A stretch of 5,117 nt of DNA, taken from assembly GCA_964568355.1 (NCBI GenBank), contig CAZMRK010000699.1:1-5117 (forward strand), read 5' to 3'. Shown in pieces: positions 1 through 5,117 of the stretch; position 1 is the stretch's first letter; each line of letters starts with the position of its first letter. The stretch is from JAJPJX01 sp964568355 (GTDB lineage: Bacteria; Acidobacteriota; Terriglobia; Bryobacterales; Bryobacteraceae). Under the pieces are notes generated by a model. It did no database searches and was not told the origin of the DNA. It saw only the letters and a list, made by a program, of their open reading frames with translations. Position numbers and translations under genes: made by a program.

Positions 1-881
1 CCCTTCCAGTTGAGGGTTTCGGCAGGGGTGCGAAGCGCCAGGGTGTAGGGGGCCGGGGCGGAGAGAGCGGGCACATCGAGCGAGAGGACGCGCTCGCCGA
101 ACGCGTTGCCATCATCCGCAATCTCCTGCGTGGCGGAAAAATCTCCGATGTGCAGGGAGAGGGAGGCGGCACTCAGGGGGCGCCGGTGGCGCAGCACAAC
201 CTGGGTGACCTCGCGGAGCGATTCTCCCGCGCGGCGGTAAAAGATGGTGGGCTCCACTGCGGCATCCAGTTCCGGCGCGGACGGGCCGGAGCGAGCCAGC
301 GAGACGGCATCGTAGAAGACGCCGGCATTCCTGCCGGAATAGGAGAGAGCAAGCTCATTGTCGCCGGCGCGCAGGAAAGAAGGATCGATCGGAATGCGCA
401 GCGATTGCCGCGAATGGGTGATGAGATTGGACTGGCGCTCGTCGAGATCAGGGCCATAGGCCGGCTGGATGCGATAACTGCCGCGATGGCCGTTCACGGC
501 CAGATCGACGGAGCGGGGCGCGGGGCCGAGAAAGAACAGATCGAGGGCCAGCACGGAGACAGGCGCGGGAGGCTGCTCCAGGCGGAAGCGGACCCGGTCG
601 ACCGGCGGATGTTCGAGAGCCGCTTCCTGCCGCTGGCGCCCGGTCGATGCCGGCGAAGTGGAGGAGGCATCGCAGACCAGGCTGGGGGCAGCGCCGGCTG
701 TGAACTCGTCGCCGGAACCATCGGGCCGGCCGAGGGACCAGATCGTGTTGGCGTCCCACGTGGGCGCGGCTTCCACCGGATGGAGCGCGGAGCGGTGAGA
801 CCAAAGAGCAAGTGCCAGGAGGGCCGTGGCGGAGAAGGCTAGGCCGAGTCGCAGTCGAGCCTGCCGGCGTAGGGGAAGCAT
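1..881 (-). CDS. Exported beta-sandwich protein, probably carbohydrate-active (N-terminal part, runs off the left edge)
   Basis: The minus-strand frame from the ATG at 881 stays open to base 1, giving 293 complete codons with no stop; the C-terminal part lies outside the window. Residues 1-30 have a basic start (MLPLRRQARLRLGL) and then a hydrophobic run to about W27, so a signal peptide or membrane anchor is likely. Residues 47-60 (IWSLGRPDGSGDEF) resemble the opening of the polysaccharide-lyase-4 domain-III-type sandwich. About 108-197 continue like a sugar-binding jelly roll: VNGHRG at 129-134, LRAGDNEL at 170-177, GVFYDAVSL at 187-195. A second beta-rich segment starts at PTIFYRR (211-217). 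This architecture recalls the N-terminal half of large acidobacterial family-38-like glycosyl hydrolases, but the catalytic part is absent here, so that assignment is tentative. The ribosome site is weak (GAGACG about 8 nt upstream). No other ATG, GTG or TTG start lies in frame between gene 2's stop and this ATG. The three shorter minus-strand frames here lack such coherent motifs. Confidence 0.72.
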   Translation of the reverse strand, partial: MLPLRRQARLRLGLAFSATALLALALWSHRSALHPVEAAPTWDANTIWSLGRPDGSGDEFTAGAAPSLVCDASSTSPASTGRQRQEAALEHPPVDRVRFRLEQPPAPVSVLALDLFFLGPAPRSVDLAVNGHRGSYRIQPAYGPDLDERQSNLITHSRQSLRIPIDPSFLRAGDNELALSYSGRNAGVFYDAVSLARSGPSAPELDAAVEPTIFYRRAGESLREVTQVVLRHRRPLSAASLSLHIGDFSATQEIADDGNAFGERVLSLDVPALSAPAPYTLALRTPAETLNWK

Positions 882-935
882 TGCCGACGTCTCTGTGCTG
901 AGTGTACACCCTGGCAGAGGCCGGCGCAGGGGGGA

Positions 936-1808
936 TCAGGGGCGAGGCGCCAGACGCGCCGCGGCGGTTTCGGTGTGGGTCAGGATGGCTTGGGCGATAG
1001 TTTCCCAATCGGCGGAGTGGAGCTCATGGCCAGTGCCGGGCAAGGTGAGCAGGCGGGCTCCGGGGATGGCGTTGGTCAACGCGATGCCGTGGGGATAGGG
1101 CAGCACCGGGTCGTCGGTTCCGTGGATCACCAGAGTGGGGGCGGCAATCTCCCCGAGCCTGCCGTACCAGCGCTCGCCGCCGGTGAGCAATGCGTGGTTG
1201 AACATGCTGGGCAGGCTGGCGGAGCGATGCAGTTCACGCGTCGCGATGGCGCGGATGGGAGCGTCTTCGAACGCATGACCGCTGCCGGTCAGCAGGCGCC
1301 AGCCGCCCACCATGAAATCGATCACGGCGTCGTCCTGCGACCAATCCAGCCGGGCGGCGGTCCGGTGATAGGCCAGAACCTTTTCGTCCATGGGCGGCAG
1401 GTCGGGATCGTCCGGAGCCACCGCGCCGGTCATGAGCAGGGCAAGGCTGGCGACGCGCTCCGGGTCGCGCAGGGCCAGCAACTGGGCGATCATGCCGCCC
1501 AGGGACATGCCGGCGATATGAGCGCGACCGATGCGCCAGGCATCCAGCACTCCCCGGGCATCGGCTGCCAGATCCTCCATGGAATAGTCCGGACGGCCCG
1601 GCGGATAGGTGATGGAACGCCCCGTGTCGCGATTGTCATAGCGGATGACGTGGCGCCCGCCCGCGGCGAGGAGATGGCAAAAGTCATCCGGCCACCACAC
1701 CATGGAAGCGGTAGCACCCATGATGAGCAGGAGCGCCGGATCCGAAGGACTTCCGAAATCTTCGGTGCAGATCTCAACGCCGTTGGCACGCACCATGGCT
1801 TCGCCCAT
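936..1808 (-). CDS. Alpha/beta-fold hydrolase (RdmC/aclacinomycin methylesterase-like)
   Basis: A 290-residue protein, the usual length for single-domain alpha/beta hydrolases, with no signal peptide, so probably cytoplasmic. The catalytic triad is visible: nucleophile Ser102 in GMSLG (100-104), acid Asp233 in HGTDDPVLP (229-237), and His261 in GTGHE (258-262). The early segment LLLIMGATASMVWWPDDFC (27-45), followed by RYDNRDTGRS (56-65), is typical of the subgroup containing aclacinomycin methylesterase RdmC. These proteins have IMG where other hydrolases have the HG oxyanion motif. A cap region lies around 135-215. The reaction is probably hydrolysis of a carboxylic ester or a related bond; the substrate cannot be read from the sequence. 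The ATG at 1808 is preferred over the in-frame ATG at 1796 because AAGGGG lies 9 nt upstream of the former and nothing comparable precedes the latter. Gene 1 follows after 54 nt on the same strand, so co-transcription is possible. It diverges from the amidohydrolase gene across a 63-nt spacer. Confidence 0.93.
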   Translation of the reverse strand: MGEAMVRANGVEICTEDFGSPSDPALLLIMGATASMVWWPDDFCHLLAAGGRHVIRYDNRDTGRSITYPPGRPDYSMEDLAADARGVLDAWRIGRAHIAGMSLGGMIAQLLALRDPERVASLALLMTGAVAPDDPDLPPMDEKVLAYHRTAARLDWSQDDAVIDFMVGGWRLLTGSGHAFEDAPIRAIATRELHRSASLPSMFNHALLTGGERWYGRLGEIAAPTLVIHGTDDPVLPYPHGIALTNAIPGARLLTLPGTGHELHSADWETIAQAILTHTETAAARLAPRP

Positions 1809-1871
1809 TTGCTTTCACCCCTTCTCCAGACTAGCAGGCTCAAGCGGGATGGATGGGTTTCGCCTTGAGGC
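1809..1871. promoter_or_regulatory. Divergent intergenic spacer, presumed to hold two opposing promoters
   Basis: These 63 nt separate two divergently transcribed genes, so promoters for both should lie here or reach into the neighbouring 5' ends. I see no good -35/-10 pair on either strand. Two things are visible. A minus-strand Shine-Dalgarno-like AAGGGG precedes the hydrolase start. A 6-bp inverted repeat, CTCAAG (1839-1844) and CTTGAG (1864-1869), has a 19-nt gap; its right arm touches the amidohydrolase start. The promoter role is inferred from gene orientation only. Confidence 0.4.
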
Positions 1872-2780
1872 ATGATATTATCCGAAACGATGCAACCGAA
1901 CTCGATTTCGCGCCGCGGTTTTCTAGCGGCGGCTGCTTCCATTCCCATGCTTGAAGCTGCGACAGAACCGATCATCGATATCCATCAACACACCAATTAC
2001 GCCGGACGGAGCGACGAAGAACTCATCGCGCACCAACGGAAGATGGGGATCACCAAGACGATCCTGCTTCCGGCCGGGCGGAAATACGGGTTGGCGGCGG
2101 GCGCGGGCGGCAATGATACCTGCGTGGCGGTGGCCAAACGGCTCCCCAAGGAATATGTTTATTTCGCCAACGAGCTGCCGGATATTCCGGAGACCCGGGA
2201 GGTGATCGAGAAGTATCTGAAGACCGGAGCCATCGGCATCGGGGAGCAGAAATTCCATGTGGATTGCGACTCGAAATATATGCAACTGGTGGCCAGCATT
2301 GCGCAGGAGTTTCACGTGCCGGTGCTGATGCATTTCCAGCACGACACCTATAACCTGCACATCGAGCGGTTCCACACCATGCTGGAGAAGTTCCCGCGGG
2401 TGAACTTCATCGCACACGCGCAGACGTTCTGGGCCAATATCGACAAGAATTGCGACCAGGCGACGCTCTATCCCAAGGGCAAGGTGACGCCGGGCGGCAT
2501 CTCCGACCGCCTGCTATCGGACTATGCGAACTTCTGGGGCGACATGTCGGCGGGATCGGGGCTGAACGCGATGCTGCGGGATGAAGACCATGCCCGCGGC
2601 TTTCTGGATCGCCACCAGAACAAACTGCTATACGGGAGCGATTGCGACGATCGCCTGGGGGAAGGCCCCAAGTGCAGCGGATCGCAGCAGATTGCCACCA
2701 TCCGCCGGTTGGCGCCGAATCCCAAGGCCGTACGCAAGATTCTCTATGAAAATGCGGCCAAGCTGATGAAGATCAAATAA
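1872..2780 (+). CDS. Tat-exported metal-dependent amidohydrolase (Amidohydro_2-like TIM barrel)
   Basis: A 302-residue protein of the amidohydrolase superfamily, expected to hydrolyse or decarboxylate a small substrate at a divalent-metal site. Visible ligands in family order are His38 and His40 (DIHQH), Glu125 (GIGEQ), His154 (VLMHF), His182 (FIAHA) and Asp257 (YGSDCDD), so the active site looks complete. The N-terminus carries a twin-arginine motif, SRRGFLAAAA (13-22), followed by a short hydrophobic stretch. This points to export as a folded, metal-loaded enzyme, with the mature part beginning near residue 30. The start is uncertain. The ATG at 1872 has GAGG only 1 nt away, which is too close to be ideal. 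The in-frame ATG at 1890 (MQPNSISRRG) has no clear ribosome site but gives a more typical short Tat n-region. An in-frame TGA at 1866-1868 excludes earlier starts. The phosphodiesterase gene follows after 2 nt, so the two are probably one operon. The substrate is unknown. Confidence 0.93.
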   Translation: MILSETMQPNSISRRGFLAAAASIPMLEAATEPIIDIHQHTNYAGRSDEELIAHQRKMGITKTILLPAGRKYGLAAGAGGNDTCVAVAKRLPKEYVYFANELPDIPETREVIEKYLKTGAIGIGEQKFHVDCDSKYMQLVASIAQEFHVPVLMHFQHDTYNLHIERFHTMLEKFPRVNFIAHAQTFWANIDKNCDQATLYPKGKVTPGGISDRLLSDYANFWGDMSAGSGLNAMLRDEDHARGFLDRHQNKLLYGSDCDDRLGEGPKCSGSQQIATIRRLAPNPKAVRKILYENAAKLMKIK

Positions 2781-2782
2781 GC

Positions 2783-4129
2783 ATGCGTTATTTTCTATTG
2801 CTTGTGCTGGCAGGGGTCGTGCCGCAGGCATGGTTCCCCTGCCGCGCCGCCGAAATTCCGGCCAAGGATCGCATTGTCATTTTGATGAGTATTGACGGGT
2901 TGCCGGGGTTCTCTCTGGACGACCCACGGCTACCGGCGCCCACGCTGCGGCGGCTGGCGGCGGAAGGAGCGGTGGCCAAGGGCATGCGGCCGGTAAATCC
3001 CACCGTGACATGGCCCAACCATACCTCGATGGTGACCGGTGTCCGCCCGGAGAAGCACCAGGTGCTGTTCAATGGCCTGCTGGTGCGTCCGGGCCCGCAT
3101 GAGCCGGTGAAGGTGGAGCCCTGGCGCGACAAAGCGGAGATGGTGCGAGCGCCTACGGTCTACGATGCCGCGCACCAGGCCGGGCTGACCACGGCGCAGG
3201 TGGATTGGGTGGCGATCTATCATGCCCCCACCATTACCTGGGAGTTCGCGGAGATTCCCAATGTCCAGGGGACGATCGAGAAGGAGATGATCGCCGCCGG
3301 GCTGATCCAGGCGGATGAAGTGGCGACGTTTCATCGCAGCAGTCCCGTGTGGCGCGACGAGTACTGGGCCAAGGCGGCAGGCTTTCTGATCGAGAAGCAC
3401 AAGCCCAACCTGCTGCTCTATCATCTGCTGAACCTGGATGCCACGCATCACCGCTATGGGCCAAAAACGCCGGCGGGATATACGGGCATCGCCTACGCCG
3501 ACGACCGGATCAAAGAGCTTCTGGATTCGCTGCGCAAGGTGGGCGTGCTCGACCGGACCACGCTGCTGATCGTCTCCGACCACGGGTTCAAGAATGTCCG
3601 CCATCAGATTCGCGCGAACGTGCTGCTGCGCGAGCAGGGGCTGGTGCGGCGCGAAGGCGGGAAGTTGACCTGCGATGCGTGGGTGGTGCCGGAAGGCGGC
3701 AGCGCGCTGGTGTACGTGACCGATCCGAGCAAGAAACGGGAGCTGGCACCGCGCCTGCGGCAATTGTTTAGCGGCGTGAAAGGCGTGTCGCGTGTGCTGG
3801 GGCCGAAGGAATTCCCAGCTCTGGGGTTGCCGCTGCCCGAAAAGAGCGACCAGGCGCCGGACCTGGTGCTGGCGGCCGCGGAAGGTTATACCTTCGCGGG
3901 AGGCGAGGAAGGCAGCGCCGCCCAGGACATCGCCGAGGGCGGCAGCCACGGATACCTCAACAGCGATCCGGATATGCAGGAGGTTTTCGTGGCCTGGGGC
4001 TACGGCATCCGGAAAGGCGCGCGGCTGGACTTGTTCGACAACATTGACGTGGCCCCGACGGTGGCCAGACTGCTGGGCGTTTCGATGAGCGGCATCGATG
4101 GGCAGGTGCTGAGCCGGGCTTTGCAGTAG
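2783..4129 (+). CDS. Exported type I phosphodiesterase/nucleotide pyrophosphatase-family enzyme (alkaline phosphatase superfamily)
   Basis: A 448-residue enzyme of the NPP branch of the alkaline phosphatase superfamily, which uses two metal ions (usually zinc) and a threonine nucleophile to cleave phosphodiesters or phosphomonoesters. All expected active-site positions are present: Asp38 (SIDG), nucleophile Thr76 in TVTWPNHTSMVTG (74-86), Asp219 and His223 (NLDATHHRYGP), Asp266 and His267 (SDHG), and His389 (GGSHGY). The segment after His389, NSDPDMQEVFVAWG (393-406), is also classic for the family. The C-terminus ends with DNIDVAPTVARLLG (419-432). Residues 1-23 (MRYFLLLVLAGVVPQAW...CRAA) form a Sec-type signal peptide; Cys20 lacks a lipobox. 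The ATG at 2783 lies 2 nt after the amidohydrolase TAA and has no strong ribosome site of its own, which suggests translational coupling. Substrate choice (nucleotide, phospholipid or sugar phosphate) cannot be decided from sequence. Confidence 0.95.
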   Translation: MRYFLLLVLAGVVPQAWFPCRAAEIPAKDRIVILMSIDGLPGFSLDDPRLPAPTLRRLAAEGAVAKGMRPVNPTVTWPNHTSMVTGVRPEKHQVLFNGLLVRPGPHEPVKVEPWRDKAEMVRAPTVYDAAHQAGLTTAQVDWVAIYHAPTITWEFAEIPNVQGTIEKEMIAAGLIQADEVATFHRSSPVWRDEYWAKAAGFLIEKHKPNLLLYHLLNLDATHHRYGPKTPAGYTGIAYADDRIKELLDSLRKVGVLDRTTLLIVSDHGFKNVRHQIRANVLLREQGLVRREGGKLTCDAWVVPEGGSALVYVTDPSKKRELAPRLRQLFSGVKGVSRVLGPKEFPALGLPLPEKSDQAPDLVLAAAEGYTFAGGEEGSAAQDIAEGGSHGYLNSDPDMQEVFVAWGYGIRKGARLDLFDNIDVAPTVARLLGVSMSGIDGQVLSRALQ

Positions 4130-4196
4130 CAGGCGGAAGAAAACGCAACCGCCGATTCACGCGGATTCACGCCGATCAAAATACCCTTTCTGCCCA
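4130..4196. other. Non-coding spacer downstream of the phosphodiesterase gene
   Basis: No coding frame of interest is visible. A 5-bp GC stem, GGCGG (4132-4136) with CCGCC (4149-4153), encloses a 12-nt A-rich loop but is not followed by a T tract, so it is at best a weak terminator candidate. The spacer also holds the short tandem repeat listed separately and an AT-rich patch (ATCAAAATA) about 15 nt ahead of the -35 box. Confidence 0.5.
4151..4180. repeat. Degenerate 10-bp tandem repeat (GCCGATTCAC-type)
   Basis: Two near-identical 10-mers, GCCGATTCAC (4151-4160) and GCGGATTCAC (4161-4170), are followed by a partial third copy, GCCGATCAAA. Similar short GATTCACGC-like runs are common in intergenic DNA of GC-rich environmental bacteria. 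No function can be assigned. The period of 10 is close to one helical turn. Confidence 0.7.
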
Positions 4197-4225
4197 TTGA
4201 CATTTGATCCTGCTCCGTATATATA
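4197..4225 (+). promoter_or_regulatory. Sigma-70-like promoter of the PadR-permease operon
   Basis: A perfect -35 hexamer TTGACA at 4197-4202 is followed, after a 17-nt spacer, by TATATA at 4220-4225, which matches TATAAT at 4 of 6 positions. Transcription would start near 4231-4233, leaving a leader of about 27 nt. The -10 box lies wholly inside the left arm of the adjacent inverted repeat, so a protein bound to that repeat should compete directly with RNA polymerase. Confidence 0.72.
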
Positions 4226-4251
4226 TCAGTCAGTATATATACGGAGCAGGA
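4208..4251. promoter_or_regulatory. 18-bp perfect inverted repeat, probable PadR operator
   Basis: Arm TCCTGCTCCGTATATATA (4208-4225) is the exact reverse complement of 4234-4251, with an 8-nt centre TCAGTCAG (4226-4233) that is itself a doubled 4-mer. PadR-family dimers commonly bind AT-rich dyads at their own promoters, and this dyad, with its alternating TATATA tracts, covers the -10 box. It lacks a following T tract, so it is not a standard terminator. With the predicted start site in the loop, the promoter's own mRNA would not contain the left arm, which argues for a DNA operator rather than an RNA hairpin. Confidence 0.75.
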
Positions 4252-4252
4252 G
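4248..4252 (+). promoter_or_regulatory. Shine-Dalgarno site fixing the PadR gene start
   Basis: AGGAG lies 6 nt before the ATG at 4259, an ideal spacing. This makes the ATG a much better start than the in-frame TTG at 4253, which directly abuts the site. Four of the five bases (4248-4251) belong to the right arm of the inverted repeat. Confidence 0.85.
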
Positions 4253-4258
4253 TTGATC

Positions 4259-4627
4259 ATGGCGAAAACCGGGGCTCCCGAAAGCTTTCTTCCTCTCAAG
4301 CCTCACTGGTTTCATGTGCTGCTGTCTCTGGCCGATCAGGAGCAGCACGGCTACGGGATCATGCAGGAGGTGCTGGAGCGCACCGGCGGGAAAGTGCGGC
4401 TATGGCCGGCGACGCTCTACGGCACGCTGAAGCGCCTCATTGAGCAGGACCTCATCGAAGAATCCGATACGCGTCCCGCCGCGGAGATGGACGACGCGCG
4501 GCGGAGATACTACCGGCTTACCAGCCTCGGCCGGCGCGTGCTGGCGGCCGAAAGCCAGCGGCTGGAGGACCTGGTTCGCGTGATTCGCGCCAAACGAGGT
4601 CTGGCGAACCGGGAGGCGGAGCCATGA
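4259..4627 (+). CDS. PadR-family transcriptional regulator (short, ADOP-associated type)
   Basis: A 122-residue winged-helix repressor, a normal size for short PadR proteins. The winged helix spans about 15-95: helix 1 LKPHWFHVLLSLAD (13-26), then HGYGIMQEVLERTGG (30-44). The recognition-helix region WPATLYGTLKRLIEQDLIEE (49-68) has the family pattern of TLY, then a run ending in LIEE. The wing ends at RRRYYRLTSLGRRVL (81-95). A basic, probably helical tail (96-117) should serve as the dimerisation helix. Family members bind DNA as dimers and usually repress neighbouring membrane-protein genes until a ligand is bound; the ligand is unknown here. The stop codon overlaps the permease start as ATGA (4624-4627), so the two are translationally coupled. 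The 18-bp dyad covering the promoter is the likely autoregulatory operator. In Acidobacteriota this exact regulator type commonly precedes ADOP permeases. Confidence 0.95.
   Translation: MAKTGAPESFLPLKPHWFHVLLSLADQEQHGYGIMQEVLERTGGKVRLWPATLYGTLKRLIEQDLIEESDTRPAAEMDDARRRYYRLTSLGRRVLAAESQRLEDLVRVIRAKRGLANREAEP
4612..4616 (+). promoter_or_regulatory. Ribosome binding site of the permease gene, inside the PadR coding region
   Basis: GGAGG lies 7 nt ahead of the ATG at 4624. Together with the ATGA overlap it supports that start and suggests both reinitiation and independent ribosome loading. Confidence 0.75.
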
Positions 4628-5117
4628 AACAAGCCGCCGGCGGACCGAGCCGTGCGGTTGCGGTCACGCTGCGCGTCTACCGGGCGCTGGCCCGGGCGTT
4701 TCCTCAGGAATTCCGGAATATTTATGGAGACGAACTGCTCCAGATGGCGGAGGACGCCGCGGAGCCGACCTGGCGGAGCCATGGCGCGGCGGGGCTGGCA
4801 CGCCTGCTGCTGGACATCGCCATTCGGGTGCCCGCCGAGTATCTGGCGGAGTTGCGGCAGGATGTCCGGCACGGCTTACGGGCCATCGCCGGCGCGCCGG
4901 GCTTTGCCGCGGTAGCCCTGACTTCGCTCAGCCTGGGCATCTGTATCGCGGTCTGCGCTTATAGCGAGATGAACGGGCTTCTTCGGGATTTGCCCGATGT
5001 GCCGAACCCGCAGCAGTTGGCGGCGCTGCAGGGGCCGGTGTCCTATCCCACCTACCAGCGGTACCGGCAGTTGCAGGGGGTATTCTCTGCCAGCTTCGCC
5101 TACCTGGCGCCGGTTCC
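4624..5117 (+). CDS. ADOP/MacB-like ABC transporter permease (N-terminal part, runs off the right edge)
   Basis: The frame from the ATG at 4624 stays open to the window end, giving 164 complete codons; ADOP proteins are usually about 800-900 residues, so most of it is missing. Residues 18-42 (VYRALARAF...EFRNIYGDELLQM) are the short soluble leader typical of the acidobacterial duplicated orphan permease family. The linker DVRHGLRAIAGAPGF (80-94) leads into a first membrane helix at about 95-118 (VALTSLSLGICIAVCAY). DLPDVPNPQQLAAL (122-135) and VSYPTYQRYRQLQGVFSASFAY (139-160) then begin the periplasmic MacB-type core domain. In the family, two FtsX-like permease halves are fused and no ATPase is encoded beside them. 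Their cargo and energy source are unestablished. The start is supported by GGAGG 7 nt upstream and by overlap with the regulator's stop codon. Expression is presumably controlled by the upstream PadR protein. Confidence 0.88.
   Translation, partial: MKQAAGGPSRAVAVTLRVYRALARAFPQEFRNIYGDELLQMAEDAAEPTWRSHGAAGLARLLLDIAIRVPAEYLAELRQDVRHGLRAIAGAPGFAAVALTSLSLGICIAVCAYSEMNGLLRDLPDVPNPQQLAALQGPVSYPTYQRYRQLQGVFSASFAYLAPV

Noticed and set aside
150..842. A 230-codon plus-strand frame over the left-edge gene
   Set aside because: It has Arg/Gly-rich composition and no motifs. The minus-strand frame from 881 gives a coherent signal peptide and beta-sandwich motifs instead.
902..909. Palindrome GTGTACAC upstream of the left-edge gene as an operator
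   Set aside because: An isolated 8-bp palindrome is too short to support a regulatory claim without conservation data.
882..938. Possible read-through fusion of the alpha/beta hydrolase with the left-edge protein
   Set aside because: The two are in the same frame, separated by one TGA and 18 open codons. However, the hydrolase is full length, and the second protein has its own ATG and signal peptide, so two separate genes fit better.
448..1008. Minus-strand frames at 173-457, 448-1008 and 494-811
   Set aside because: They are Pro/Arg/Ser-rich shadows of the continuous minus-strand gene that starts at 881, and the longest would overlap the end of the hydrolase gene.
975..1868. A 297-codon plus-strand frame opposite the alpha/beta hydrolase
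   Set aside because: It is Gly/Gln/His-rich without any domain signature and lies across a gene with an intact catalytic triad on the other strand.
2930..3949. A 339-codon open frame on the minus strand opposite the phosphodiesterase gene
   Set aside because: It is antisense to a gene with a complete family signature, has low-complexity His/Arg/Gln-rich composition, and shows no recognisable motif. Long antisense frames are expected in GC-rich DNA.
4208..4251. Rho-independent terminator for the phosphodiesterase gene
   Set aside because: The stem is long but there is no following T tract, and it sits directly on the next gene's ribosome site.
4204..4258. Miniature mobile element: the dyad flanked by a 6-bp direct repeat TTGATC (4204-4209 and 4253-4258)
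   Set aside because: The left repeat copy overlaps the inverted-repeat arm and the right copy overlaps the ribosome-site-to-start spacer. The promoter fit is much better than a 43-bp insertion, and 6-bp repeats occur by chance.

Overview
The window is GC-rich, densely coding and bacterial. The best taxonomic hint is the right end. A short PadR-type regulator there overlaps, by ATGA, the start of a large permease with the N-terminal layout of the acidobacterial 'ADOP' orphan-permease family. That pairing is expanded in Acidobacteriota, especially Solibacter/Bryobacter-like lineages, so I infer such a host. This rests on family knowledge, not on a search.

Layout, left to right. (1) Minus strand, 881 to beyond the left edge: the N-terminal 293 residues of an exported or membrane-anchored beta-sandwich protein, probably carbohydrate-active. 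(2) Minus strand, 1808-936: a complete cytoplasmic alpha/beta hydrolase with an intact Ser-Asp-His triad, 54 nt upstream of gene 1 and possibly co-transcribed with it. (3) A 63-nt divergent spacer. (4) Plus strand, 1872-2780: a twin-arginine-exported amidohydrolase with a full set of metal ligands. (5) Plus strand, 2783-4129: an exported phosphodiesterase/nucleotide pyrophosphatase-type enzyme with all seven expected active-site residues. Only 2 nt separate it from gene 4, so the two almost certainly form an operon. (6) A 129-nt spacer, 4130-4258, holding a degenerate 10-bp tandem repeat, a strong sigma-70-like promoter and an 18-bp perfect inverted repeat. (7) Plus strand, 4259-4627: the PadR regulator. 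(8) Plus strand, 4624 to beyond the right edge: the ADOP permease N-terminus.

Functionally there are three units. The leftward unit pairs a soluble esterase-like enzyme with an exported carbohydrate-related protein. The central unit sends two metal-dependent hydrolases out of the cytoplasm, one C-N/C-O type and one phosphodiester type; their common substrate, if any, is unknown. The rightward unit looks like a self-regulated membrane system. The TTGACA -35 box lies 17 bp from a TATATA -10 box that sits inside the left arm of the inverted repeat, and the Shine-Dalgarno sequence sits at the end of the right arm. A PadR dimer bound there would block its own promoter and so also the permease.

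No RNA genes, CRISPR arrays, insertion sequences or convincing terminators were seen. The most interesting element is the compact promoter/operator ahead of the PadR gene. No wholly new system can be demonstrated from this sequence alone.
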